64,000 nucleotides of DNA from contig VYZI01000487.1 in NCBI GenBank assembly GCA_013397695.1, forward strand, positions 395,574 to 459,573, in the 5' to 3' direction. The stretch is from Centropus unirufus. Lineage: Eukaryota > Chordata > Aves > Cuculiformes > Centropidae. A model generated the notes under the pieces. The model did not search any database. It was not told where the DNA came from and saw nothing but the letters and a program-made list of their open reading frames with translations. Made by a program: the position numbers and the translations under genes. Shown in pieces: positions 1 to 10,800 of this stretch (within the stretch, counting starts at the first letter, position 1; each line of letters starts with the position of its first letter).

Positions 1-1350
1 CCGGGAGCGGCTGCGCAGCCCCCGACCCTCGGAGCGGGGCGGCAGGGCCGGGGCTGTCCCCAGCAGCCCCGACCGGCGCCGCCCTGGGCATCGCCCAGCC
101 CGGGGGGGCAGCAGGAACGACCCTGCCAAATCAACCCCTCCCAGGGCTCCGGTGAGCCCCAGCCCCGGGCCCCAGGGTCCAGGGTCCAGGGGCTCCGGGA
201 CCCCCCGGCCGGCAGCCCCAGCCCCACCAGGCACAGCCCTGCCCGCACGAGGCAAGGGGAATCCAAACAGCAACATAAATAGAGCACAGGGCCAGCTTTT
301 TCTAATCAAATCCATTAAATCATCCCAACCTGCTTGCAGGGAATAATCCAGGCAGGAATAACAAACCAGCTGCGAGTCTATTTTGCTTTTGCCGGTTGCA
401 GGGGGGTGCAGAAAGCAGGGGATTGGGAGCCCGGAAGATCAAGGATGGGGCTCCCTGAGGATTTTTCAGCACAGAAAACAGGAGTGGGGAGCGGGGAGAG
501 CCCAGCATTGAAACCAGCCCTTCTTGCCAGCCCCACCAGAGATGATCCAGCCCTCCAGGCTGCAACTGCCTCCATTTAACAAATAAAACGCGTGACGGTT
601 GACAACAGAGCACAGCTCTATGTAAAGGAACTGTCATGGGAACTGAATGCAGGTGATTCAAATCACCCAGATCGTGCTGGGACCGGGGCAGCAGCGCTCT
701 GGATGCCCAGCCCATGCCTTGGCGTGCTTGGCGGCTTCGTCCTCGCTTGGAAGGAGAAGCGTGTGGGACATCCTGAGGCTGGGGACCCCGACCAGCACAG
801 AGCCACACGCTCCACGCTGGAACCAGCTCAGGAGTAGCCATCCTGGCTGCCGAATTTATTAGGCAGCACCCGAATAGCCAGCACTGTTTAATTCCCAGCT
901 GGATGGGGAGAGGCAGCCGCAGGGGGATAAAGGCTTTATTGTGCACTGGATCCATGCACCAGTGCAAGGCACAACCTCCGTGGTGGGGCACAACACTGCG
1001 CACCCGGACCTGCTTTCCCCACGGGATCGCAGGGCTCTCTTGGGTCCCCATCAGCCATGGCCGCAGCCTTTCCTCTGGTGTCTCCTCACCATGCAGCAGT
1101 TTCCAGCACGTTTCCAGCCTGGCATGCACAACCCTGCTTTGCAGAGCCCAAACGATCACAGGGAGCTTTTCCCATGTGGGAGCACCCACCTGCACCACTA
1201 AAACCCAGCAGCATCCCCCGGCATCCCCTTAAATCCAGATGCTGCTGGACCTTTCCGAGGTGAAAGGAGGCAGGAGCAGCTCTGGGCAGCCAAACACGCT
1301 CCTTACACGGGGCAAGCCCGGCGCTGGGCCGGGGCCGCAGGGGCACTCAC
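1..1350. other. ASIC1 intron 2 (partial), CpG-rich at the left edge
   Basis: No coding exon is recognised. Bases 1-250 are very GC-rich with many CpGs and then drop to ordinary composition. In mammals the alternative ASIC1b first exon lies between the ASIC1a-specific exons and the shared exons, so this edge could belong to an ASIC1b-type promoter. I could not read an ASIC1b-like peptide on the minus strand here. Confidence 0.5.
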
Positions 1351-1546
1351 CACTTTGAAGTCTTCGGGGCTGCATTGCTCCCCACGGAAGAAGCAGGACA
1401 GCAGCATCTCCCGGATATCGTGGCCAGCCCGGTCATAAAACTCCAGCATGTTGAAAGGTTTGGGCTTGAAGTTTCGGAAGTTCGCCTTGTCCTGCAGGAT
1501 TTCCAGCTGCTTCTCATCCGCGGTCTGTGTGTCCGGGATCTCATAT
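1351..1546 (-). CDS. ASIC1: ASIC1 coding exon 2 (residues 122-187, phase 0 end)
   Basis: Starts after the acceptor CCCCTAAG with the A that completes Arg122, then YEIPDTQ. It continues through the palm/finger region to CSPEDFKV and ends at donor GTG|GTGAGT. The next shared residues of the family (VFTRYGK) would come from an exon beyond the left edge. It contains the Cys173/Cys180 pair. Confidence 0.94.
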
Positions 1547-2994
1547 CTTAGGGGAAAGAGCGGGGACAAGGTCATGCCTGTCCATGGCAGCTATTCCTGC
1601 TGGTGAAAGCCACTGGGGCTTCACATAAGCTACTTCTGCCCTGACCCCAGTGCGGGCTCAGCCAGGTCACAGACACCTTGCACGGAGCATTTTCTGGGCA
1701 TTCAACAGCACAAACTGGCCAGGAGGCACGTGAGAGGTGGCATGAGGATGGGTGAGGAGGCGCAGCTGGGCGGCAGCCGTGTACCAGACCCATCACACTC
1801 GCCCCAAAGTTCTCCTGCAGTGCTGGCCCTAGTTGAGGCCAACCCAGATGCCTTCCGTGTACCTTTGGTAGCCTCACAGCTGCAGGTGGTGGCCTCCCTG
1901 GGGTGGGGGCAGGGTGTGCTGGGCTGCTGCTCTCCTGGATGCAAACCCCTGCCTGGGGCATGAGCAGAGGCAGCAGTGAAGCCTCTTGGCAAAGGGCATG
2001 GGCAGGAAATGCCCCTTGGGGCTGGCGTCAGGCTGATGGCAGTGGCCTGGGGCATTAAGCAGCCACTACAGCCATGGGACTGGAAAGGGTGTGTGGCTTC
2101 TCCATGGCGCCTGCCACCACAGAGTCCCGCAGCCCGAGGGATGGCACTGATCTCCAGTCCCAGTGGGTGATGCTCAGAAGCTTCCCTTCCCAGCATCCCT
2201 GGCCTCGCTGAGTGTGTCAGGCGTGCGGGACACGGTGCTGGGGCTGGGCATGCTGGATCAGCCCCACAGGCATCCCAAGGTTGCCCTGGCATTGACGGAT
2301 GTGCCATACACCAGGAATGGGAGTCACTTATGCTGGATCCATCCAGGACAACCCCAGCATGGAAGCCACGTGCCCAGGAGCAGGACCTGGTGGCTCCTTG
2401 CTCTCAGCTGCTGCTGCACAGTGGTTGCATCCAGCTGCAGAGCTGCACTAACTCAGGATCTGCCTCCTCATGGAGACTAAGGAGATGCCACCCACGCCAG
2501 TCTTGGAAAGGCACCTCCCTGGAGCTCGCTGCCCTACGCGGCGCAGGGCTGCTGGGGTGGCTGAAGCCACTATTGGTGTCGTGTCCTGGCCCATGGAGAT
2601 GTCACCTCGGGCCACCTCTGAGCACCCACCTGTTATTGAGCAGGGCGAGGAGCTCCCCGGCGTGGTACAGGTCGTTCTTGGTCACCCGGCTGAAACGAAA
2701 CTCGTTGAGGTTGCAGAAGGTGACGGCAGGGAAGGTGAGCCTGGTGGCCGCCACCTCGTCCAGCTTGGTGACGTGGGGGTACAGGAAATAGTACTGGATG
2801 CGGTTGGTGCAGACGAGGACGAGCAGCGCCAGCGAGCCCAGGAAACACAGAGCCCAGACCACGCGCTTCAGCGACAGCCGCTCGTACGAGAAGATGTGCG
2901 AGAGCCCGTGGAGGGTGGAGCTGCTGGCGAAGGCCTGGATGCTCACCGGGTGCCCGCTGTCCACCTCCTCCTCGTCCACCTTCAGGTCCATCAT
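1351..2994 (-). CDS. ASIC1: ASIC1, acid-sensing ion channel 1 (ASIC1a-type N-terminus; partial, 2 coding exons)
   Basis: Proton-gated, amiloride-sensitive sodium channel subunit of the ENaC/degenerin family, a trimer in the neuronal plasma membrane. Two coding exons (2994-2630 and 1546-1351) give the first 187 residues. Visible: cytosolic N-terminus with the HG gating motif at 29-30, TM1 at about 45-70, the post-TM1 motif FPAVTFCN at 88-95, and the start of the extracellular domain including Cys94, Cys173 and Cys180. By family knowledge Cys94 and this Cys pair take part in conserved disulfides. The full protein is about 530 residues, so the rest lies beyond the left edge. The start is MMDL at 2994; an in-frame ATG five codons upstream (MPART) is less like known ASIC1 starts. 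The joint between the exons falls inside an Arg codon (AG|A) with GT-AG sites. These two exons are the part that distinguishes ASIC1a from ASIC1b. Identity is recalled from the family, not searched. Confidence 0.95.
1547..2629 (-). other. ASIC1 intron 1
   Basis: A 1.08-kb GT-AG intron between the two ASIC1 coding exons. No repeat, RNA gene or additional exon is recognised in it. Open frames on both strands show no family resemblance. Confidence 0.85.
2630..2994 (-). CDS. ASIC1: ASIC1 coding exon 1 (residues 1-121, phase 2 end)
   Basis: Encodes the cytosolic N-terminus, TM1 and the first extracellular residues, ending in LLALLNN plus two bases of an Arg codon. The donor reads CAG|GTGGGT on the minus strand. 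Immediately 5' of the ATG the minus strand has TTCTCGGCAG about 35 bases upstream, so the exon may begin at a 5' UTR splice acceptor near 3028 rather than at the transcription start. Confidence 0.94.
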
Positions 2995-3185
2995 GGTCCG
3001 TGCTGGCACGCTGGGGTGGCCACTCTGCCGAGAAGAGAGCCCATGGGTGTCTGGTGCTGTGGCAGCCTTGAGGGTGCTGCCAGTGCCCAGCCCTTGCCAG
3101 TGCTGGGCAGCGACGCCCGGGATGCACCTGGGAGCTCTGGCATGGGGCAGATGCTCTGCTGCACCCTGCTCCTCCCCACCAGCTC

Positions 3186-3239
3186 ATTTATATATACATA
3201 TATATATATATATGAGCACACACACACATTCATGTGTGT
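3186..3239. repeat. (TA)n/(CA)n microsatellite
   Basis: A run of alternating TA dinucleotides is followed by a short CA run and TGTGTG. It lies about 200 bases upstream of ASIC1 coding exon 1, in the probable 5' UTR intron or 5' flank. Confidence 0.9.
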
Positions 3240-3940
3240 TTCTATGGCTATTTTTGGGTGCAGCCTCCTGCATTTCCTCCCCTTGCACCTCCTCCCTGCC
3301 CTCCCCATCCCATGGCAGGACCAGGGTGCTGTGCCCCCAGCCCCCCACTGTACCCACCTCCTCCCCTCCCACCTCTCTCCCAGATCCCATCCGCCTCCCC
3401 CCAATGGCACTGGTGCATCGGCAAACAGATGAAGGAATTGAGGATGCAAACCTGGAATCAGGGCTGGTGGCCGGAGGCTGAGCTGTGCTCGCTGTGCTCC
3501 GCGGCGGAGGCTGCGGCTGGAGGGGGTGCCGGGATGAGCCTCCCTCCACCTCCCGCTGCTGGGTGGGAAGGCAGGAGCGGGAGACGCGCAGGCACGGAGG
3601 GCGCGAGAGGCACCGGCAGCGGCGGGAGAACCGGAAAAGAACGGGGGGAATAAAAATAGCCTCGGTGGTACCTCGGTACCTCGGTGCGAGCGGGGGATGC
3701 TCGGGGCCTCCTCAGCAGCGCGCGGGGCGACCAGAGGCGGCCGTGGCTGCAGAGGAGGCAGCTGCCGGGGGCGAGGAGAAGCGAGGGGGAGAGGGGAGGC
3801 GAGCAGGAGGCTGCTTCCTTGCCAAACACATGGATACCTCCCCCTGTGGCTATCTGCGAGCTGGTGGTTTCTTCAGATGCATAATCCGCATGAAGTCATT
3901 GTCTGCGCGCTGGTGGGGCTGGAGGCCGCCGCAGGCCGGT

Positions 3941-3980
3941 GGGCAGCGAGGAGGAGGAGGAGGAGGAGGAGGGAGAGGAG
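3941..3980. repeat. (GGA)n microsatellite
   Basis: Nearly pure GGA/GAG trinucleotide run inside the CpG-rich block upstream of ASIC1. It creates artificial Glu-rich and Ser-rich open frames on the two strands. Confidence 0.9.
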
Positions 3981-4035
3981 GAGCGGGGCGCTCCAGCGAT
4001 TGCAGGCGGCGGGCAGGGGCTGTTGGTGCCGCTGC

Positions 4036-4079
4036 CGTGTGCGTGTGGGGAATGTGTGTGTGCGTGTGCGTGCGTGTGC
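4036..4079. repeat. (TG/CG)n microsatellite
   Basis: Interrupted GTGTGT/GCGTGT run in the CpG-rich block. The alternating purine-pyrimidine pattern could adopt Z-DNA, which is inference only. Confidence 0.85.
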
Positions 4080-4700
4080 TGCTCCCATCCCCCGCGCCTC
4101 CCGGGGCGCCCGGCGCAGCCCTGGCTGGGCTCTCCCCCGCCGGTGCCCCCAGCGCCGCCGTGGGTGCTCGCACACCCGGGCCGCTCCTTCCTGGGGCAGG
4201 CGAAGCGGGGCGCGCTCCAGCCCCCTCCCCGCACCCGCTGCGGGGCGGCGGGGCGCTGCGGTGCCCCGAGCATCTGTTGCAGGCTGGAGGGGTGCAGCGC
4301 TGCGCCTCGCCGCCTGCCAGCGGCTCCCAGCGCGAGGCTCTTCACGATGGAGACAAGACCCTGCCAGAGGTGCCAGGCCCCTGCCCGGAGCAGGACGCGC
4401 TGCCCCTTTCCCAGCTGCTCGCCTTCTGCCTTTTCCAAAGGCATCGCAAAGACACCACGGGCCCCAGGATGCTCCCCGCTGCCCGGGGCAGGAGGCGAGG
4501 GGTGCTGGGCGCTCTCCTCCTCCCGGGGTCGAACAAGAGGGTTTCACAGCCGCCCAGTTTCCTCCCAGCACCAGTGCCTCTGCAGCCCTGCTTCACGTCC
4601 CCTGCCCCTCACGGCTGCCCCAGAGAGCGCCGGGGCTGAGCTGTGGGAGCCGCGCAGGGAGCAGAGGCTGCCAGGGGCTCCTGCTCCCAGTGAGGGGACC

Positions 4701-7423
4701 GCAGTCAAATGGAAAAGAGCCTTTCAATGTCCTTGACAAGAGTGGTACTGGGAAGGGACAGCCAGACCCCGCGGCTGCCCCACAAGCTGTGGTCCTGCCC
4801 ACAGGTGCCTTCCCAGGACACCCTCCCTGCCTGAACTTTGGCTGGGAGCATGGGGAGTCTGGGCAGGGTCAGGCACGTGCGCCTTGTCCCCAGATCCCGT
4901 GCCTGGTATCCACTCGGTTTGGTGCTTATCTGGAACTTCTTCCCAAATTGGGTCCTTGGCCATTCCTCGTCACAGCAGGAACCTGAGATTTTGCAGTGGG
5001 ACCTGCTGGGGGGAAGATGGGGCCCAAGGTCACCCTTTGAGCTCATAATCCCCATTGCTCACTGCTGGGCACAGGGACGACCCTGCCAGCACTTGGAAAT
5101 GCAGCTGGGAGAGCTGGGAGAGCGGTATTAGCATTTCCAGTAGGCACCAGCTCTGCCTTTCCCTTCCCCACTCCGCTCTGCAGCGAGTCAGGATTGCTCC
5201 TTGCCTGGACCACGGCTGCCGGCTGATAGCTGTCTCTCCATTAGGGCTCCTGATAGGAGCCTGGAGAAGGATGTTCTGCTTGGATAAGGGATAAGCACAT
5301 GTAAAAAGAGGTTGTTTTTTTTCCTCTTCACCCCCTTTTTTTTTTCGTTTTCCTTACCAGATGACAAGTCATTCTCTGCAGTGGTTTTATTGACAGTAAA
5401 TCCACCGGCAGCAGCAGGGCTGCACACGGGGAGGGATGAGGTTTCAGGCCGGGGCCGAGGCACTCATGGATGTTCTTGCAAGTCCTCGCTTTCCACTGCG
5501 CAAGAAACCCCAGTCAAGTGGCTCTGCAGCTCCAAGCCACCTCGGCGCATCCCCTGGGGTCTCAGGGAGCGCGTGGGGTCCCTGAACGCCCCAGGACCCT
5601 TTCCTTTGGGAGCTGGGGACAAGCCAAGCAGTGGAGGAAACTTCCTCGGTGCTGGCTTGCAGCCAGGAAGGATGCAGCTGCATCCTTGGAGTGGAGTGGA
5701 GCGTGGGGAGTGCGAGCATTTCCGCGTTATTTTTCAGAGAAGCCACGTGAGGATTGTGTTAATTCCTGCTGGGAGAGGCAGGGGTGCCAGCTGAGGGCTG
5801 TGGGATAGGTGAGGAGGTAACAATTAGCCCCAGATGATAACTGGTAACAGCAAGACAGCAGCCACCAAGACAGGTAGGAAAGGGCTGGACTGGGAGCACT
5901 GGGCACTGGGATGTAAGGGGGAAGAGGAGCAGCAGAAGGAGGAGGTCAGTTACTGTGGTCATATCCTTCTTGTACAAAATGGGTGCTCAGCCCTGGCTCA
6001 GATCCAGTAGCCACGGCTCCCCTCAGGCATGCCTACGGATCCAATTAGCTTGCAAAAAGTAATTAACAGAAGGTGCTGCAGTGTTGAAGCTCCCAGTGCC
6101 GGCTCCAGCAGACAGGCAGACACCAGCGTGCCTTGGGAACACCTCGGGAGCTTGGGCCACGGGAGAATTCCAGCCCTGCAGCGATCTTCTCCCCTTCCCA
6201 GCAATGTTTCCCCGTGCTCTACCCTGTGCTCCTCTGTTACGGAAACAAACTTCCATCCAGCTTCTTGGAAGAGCATCTTCAGGGCAAGAGAGCATTGCCA
6301 GGGGAAGGGTGGGTTTGCAAGGAGAGGGAAGAGATGCTTTTCCATGCTCTCTTGGGGTTATGCCCTGCTCTCGCTCCCCCCGTGGAGGCAGCCCTGGCTT
6401 GCAAATTGCTTTGCTATCTGCACCCACCACCCAGCTGCTCCGCAGGATGCAATTTAATTCATAATGGTCTATTAAGTACTGGAGGTGCCAGGCAGCACCG
6501 CTTCCCATCCCGGGGTGCGATGGCTCCAGAGGTGACTGGCCCTCCAGTTTCCAGGATTGCATCATGGATTTAAGGTGAGAGTTTTAATTAAAAGGCCACC
6601 AATGTGACAAGCCACAAAGCCCTTTCTGCTGGCGGCGGGGGGACACGGGGGCAGCGCTTTGGTGCTCAGCTGCTCCTTGGGAGGAGGATGCTCTGTTCGC
6701 TCTGAGCTGCGCGCCTGGTGCTGCTCCGGCCCTTGATGTCCGTGGGTTTCGCAAGGCTGGCGCGGTGTCCAAGCCCTTCCTGCTACCCCATAGCATCCAG
6801 GCTAGAAATTCTAGGGAAAATGGGGGAGAAAATTCAAGCCCCCCTTGAACCCGGGCTGACTGACACATAAAATATCTTCGCAGTCGATCTCTGCTAATGG
6901 GTTGCAAATTGCTTCCATCAGCTCCGGTGTTACAGATTGCTCATTTGAAATTGCTTCCAGGAGCCCATTTTGGGGCCAAAGACTTCCTAGCTTGGGGAAA
7001 TAACCACCAGGATCATTAGTGAAAGTAAAATGCATTCAACTAAGGCACCGTGGGACCTTACTAGAACTTGTCACTTGTGCCTTCCCCGTTGGTGGGGTCG
7101 GTCTGGGCTGTGGTGCCCGTGTGGGGCTGGACACTTCTCCAAGCCCTGAGAGCCAGACCCTGTCTCCAGGGACAGGGCTGCTCCTCAAGGCTTTGCTCCA
7201 GCTCTGAAACCAAGAGCAGCTCCGCTGCCTCCACACAGGTCCTGGTAGAGGTCCAGGGCTTCCTAATTCATGAGCACATCATTAATTACCTGCTGGAAGC
7301 CAAAGCTTCAGCATCTTGGTGAGACTAACGAGGCTATTAGTAGAGCTGCTGCTTGCCATTGCTGGCTCTGGCTGGGCTGGAGCACGTTGCCATCCCGGGG
7401 CTGCAAACGGAGGAGATAAGACT
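4701..7423. other. Intergenic DNA between ASIC1 and RACGAP1, with AT-rich islands
   Basis: No gene is recognised. There is a T-rich stretch at 5315-5350. Short AT-rich islands with TAAT/ATTA cores occur near 6040-6065 and 6450-6475. A longer low-GC unique segment lies at 6850-7035. The remainder looks like unique GC-rich sequence without repeats. Confidence 0.6.
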
Positions 7424-7873
7424 TGTTCAGGGTTCAGTTTTGGGCTCCTTACTACAAGAGAGACATTGAGGGGCTGGCAAAGGAGCTGGGGGAGTTTCTG
7501 GAGCACAGCGGTTCTGGGAGCAGCTGAAGAACCCGGAGGAGGCTGAGGGGAGACCTCGTGGCTCTCTGTGGATGGAGCCAGGTGGGGGCTGGCCTCTTCC
7601 CTCAAGTAACAAGTGATAGGATGAGTGGAAATGGCCTCAAATTGTGCCACGGAGGTTTAGCTTGGATAGTGGGAAAAAGTCCTTCACAGAAAGGGTTGCC
7701 AAGCACTGCAGGCTGCGCAGGGCAGGAGTGGAGTTTTCAACCCTGGAGGTGTTTAAAAGCTGTGGGAATGTGGCGCTTGGGGACAGATTTAGTGGTGGAG
7801 CTGGCAGTGCTGGGTTAAGGGTTGAACTCGATGAGATTAAAGGCCTTTTCCAACCTAAACAATCCTGTGACTC
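7424..7873 (+). mobile_element. CR1 LINE 3' fragment
   Basis: Sense copy of the CR1 3' end: GGTTCAGTTTTGGGCTCC, then the stretch with CAAGTGATAGGATGAG, GGAAATGGCCTCAA and TTCACAGAAAGGGTTG, ending in the terminal TTTTCCAACCTAAAC. It is 5'-truncated as usual for CR1 and moderately diverged. It is the only CR1 copy recognised left of 17.2 kb. Confidence 0.93.
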
Positions 7874-10800
7874 AGTTTCTTTGGCTCCCGTTTGCTCTTG
7901 CCGTTCAAACCATGCCTCACCACTTCTGAGACCTTTCCAAAGGGAACCCCCACATCTAAATCCTGGGAAAGGAGAGCCCAGCATGAGCAGCGCAGTGCTA
8001 CCCCGGGCTTTCTAAATCAAACGTGTCCTCGTCACCCAAGGGGCAGCGGGTGTGGAGGGTCAAACCGCGGCGCCCGGAGCTGCTGCTCGTGGGAGTTACC
8101 AGCAGGGTTATCCTGAGTAAAACTGCACCTCTTTGAAATCAGCCCTTGCTGCCTCCCTGCTCCCAGCCGCCGGGTCGCTCGCCCCCGGCTCCGTCTGATT
8201 TATGCCGCGCTGGGCTGTGCTCTCCCTTGCACCCGCTTGGCTCTCCCGGCGCGAGGAGCAGCCAGTCCATTAAACACTGAGTCATCCTCAGCGGCATTTA
8301 ATTTTGTGAGGGGCAGCAGTTTGGATAATTAAAGGCCTCTGTGGCCAGAGCCGGCGGCTGTGGAGACCAGGGCTGACAGGGAAGGCGAGGACACCCGCAG
8401 CCCCCATTAATCGGGTGCCACCAGCACTGGGTCGGGCCGAGAGGTGCCTCCTCTCCCCTGTCTTCTGGGGTTTTTGTTAACCTTTTCCTGCCTCAGACGG
8501 GGACTTCCTTGGTCGGGTGAGTGAGATGCTGCTGTGTTATTTCTGCCCGGCTTAACCACGTCCTGATGGGATCTCCCATGGGCAGATTTGCTATCTGGAG
8601 GCCTCGGCTTATTAAAAGGACAAGCTGTTCGGGGAGCTGGTAATAAAGCCATGAAAGCTTTTAGGAGCCGGGGTTGAAGGCACTAATATCGTTGTGCTCT
8701 GCGTGGGTGAGAAATTAGACAAGAGTTCCTCCATGCTGATGTTTTTTTTTTCTTCCCCACTATTCATCTTTCTCCACAATTATCTTTTATTTTGATATCT
8801 TTCTATTTAAACGTTCAGAGCAGCAATTGGGATAAAAAGGAGGTTGAACTGCTTAACAACCAGGCACCTTGCAATGCGGGTGCAGGAGACCTGGAGAGCA
8901 ATGGGGAAGGTGGCTCAGGCTCTCCTGGAGTTCTGGCAGTAGGAATTGTCCACAAGGGGTGGGAGATAAGCTTCCTGGGAGCCTGTCTCCTGCGGGAAGG
9001 CAGACACAGCTCTGTGCTAGGAGCTTTGGGAAGAGCCCTATCATTCTATCTACCTCGCACCGATGCTGCACGCCTGGTCTGAAGATCCGGGATTTCCTCC
9101 AGCCATTCCTCCTGCTGCACGTGACCCTCAGATCTGGGCTCTTCTCGCCTGTTGTGGGACTGCCGTGTTTTTTATGGTCCCTTCAGGGCTGTCTCTGCTC
9201 TTTTGCTGTCCTGGAAGTCTTGCAATCGATCAGCGGCAGCTTTCCAGAGTTGTGAATGGCACGTCGCAAACCAAAGGTGGATGGGAACCCTGCAGAAAGG
9301 CACTGAGCTGAGCGTGTGGCTTCATTAGCTCGAGCAATTAGTGTGAGGCGGTGCAGCCCCACTGGCTCACTGCTCAATGACTGCCCTGAAGTGCTTTCTC
9401 CATGCACCAGCTCCACCTTGGCTGGCTTCTACCATCTTCGCTTCTACCCTGTGTACAGAAAAAGCCTGGGACAGATGCAGCCCGGTGGCTGCTCCCATGC
9501 ACGGGAGGGTCTGAAGATATTCAGGCTGGGTGGGACCCATCTCTGGAATTGTGGAGCAGAGACCAAACAAACTCATTTCAGAGGATGCTGAGCTGTGGCC
9601 GTGTCAAACGGGGAAATCCGTGCTGCTGCTTGTGGTCCTGCAGCGCTGCCCGAGGCCATCCCTCCTGGCTCCTTGCTCTCTTTGCTACTCTGATTTCAGG
9701 ATCAGATGCTGAAGCTGTTTTGGAGCTACACGAGAAGGAACGCCCTGTGCTGCTGGTGGCCACGCTGCTGTTCCTGCAAGTGTCCAGCAAAAGCAAACAC
9801 TTTGCCGCAGGCCCAGGCCAGGAGTGGATCCCAGCACGGAGGTGAGATGCTGGGATGTGCAATGTGTGGCACGGCGCATCGGGATCCCCCAGCTCCTCCC
9901 GGACTGAGGATCCAGCCCGTTCCCCTGTGCTGCCCCACTCATCCAGTGCCACTTCTCTGCCTGCGCTGCCCCGGCTTCGCCAGCGGCTGCTTGTCCCTGT
10001 GTCCTTGTCTCTGCCACAGAGCAGTTCAGATCACATTTTCTTTTATTCCCTCTGACACTGGTTGTGGTCACAACAAAACTCATCTCATTAAGGAAACGCT
10101 GAGGATAGCTGGAAGGGGAAATGGATCCCCCCATCTGGTAAGTGCCAGGTCGGGCCAGCGGCTCGCCGTGGCCCCGAGCCCCGATGGAGGGGACAGCTCG
10201 TGTCTTGGGCGTGCAAACACGCTCCAGCAGCCTTGGGCAAGGGTGCAGGAGCCAAAGGGTTAACAGAGCCGGCCGTGCAAGCATCCTCCAAACAGCACCG
10301 ATGGGAGCAGCGGAGCCTCTTCTCTCTCTGAAAGCTGGCAAACAAATTAAAGCGATGTTGCAACTAATGCGTTTCTTTGCAGCAGAGAGGAGGAAAAGCG
10401 CTGCTCAAAGCTGAGGAGACAAAGGCGGCGCAGATGGGCGCTGGGGGACCCTGCGAGCGCCGCGTGCTCCGCGCTCGGAGCTGAGCTCAGATTTGCTGCT
10501 CCAGCTCCGTGACAGCGGCTGGAATAACCTGGGGGGGATTTATGGCAACCACACCAGGGCCAAAGGGGGAACCTGCCTGGGAAGGGCTGTAGCTGGGAGT
10601 TACTCCGGGATTGCTGCTCCTCGATGTCCGTGTCCCATTTCTCCGGGAAGGATTGTGTTTTGTAGGCAGGGAATGGAGCACAGCACGCTCCAGGCACACA
10701 GATCAGCGTCCTTCTTCCCAGCAGCCTCCTGACATGCAGCAGTCCAACAGCTCCAAACCCGAGCTCCCGTTCGGCTTCCTGTGCTCTTATTTGCCTTGAA

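Larger units (their letters stand above)
3450..4700 (-). promoter_or_regulatory. ASIC1: CpG-rich block, probable ASIC1 promoter and 5' UTR
   Basis: Dense CpG, GC boxes and purine tracts begin about 450 bases upstream of the ASIC1 start codon. On the minus strand a perfect MEF2-type core, CTATTTTTAT (3659-3650), could also act as a TATA-like element for leftward transcription. Three near-tandem GGTACCTC-like units lie at 3666-3685. Long open frames here on both strands (up to 429 codons) reflect absence of stops in GC-rich DNA and have no domain resemblance. The transcription start itself is not determined. Confidence 0.6.

Noticed and set aside
2979..3009. Alternative ASIC1 start at the upstream in-frame ATG (MPART)
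   Set aside because: The known avian and mammalian proteins begin at the MMDL/MELK position. The five extra codons have no counterpart, and a possible splice acceptor sits just upstream, so I keep MMDL.
3485..4986. Long open frames of 384 and 429 codons (plus strand), and several minus-strand frames
   Set aside because: They lie in a CpG-rich block with GGA and TG microsatellites, overlap in several frames on both strands, are low in complexity and resemble no family. Stop codons are simply rare in such GC-rich DNA.
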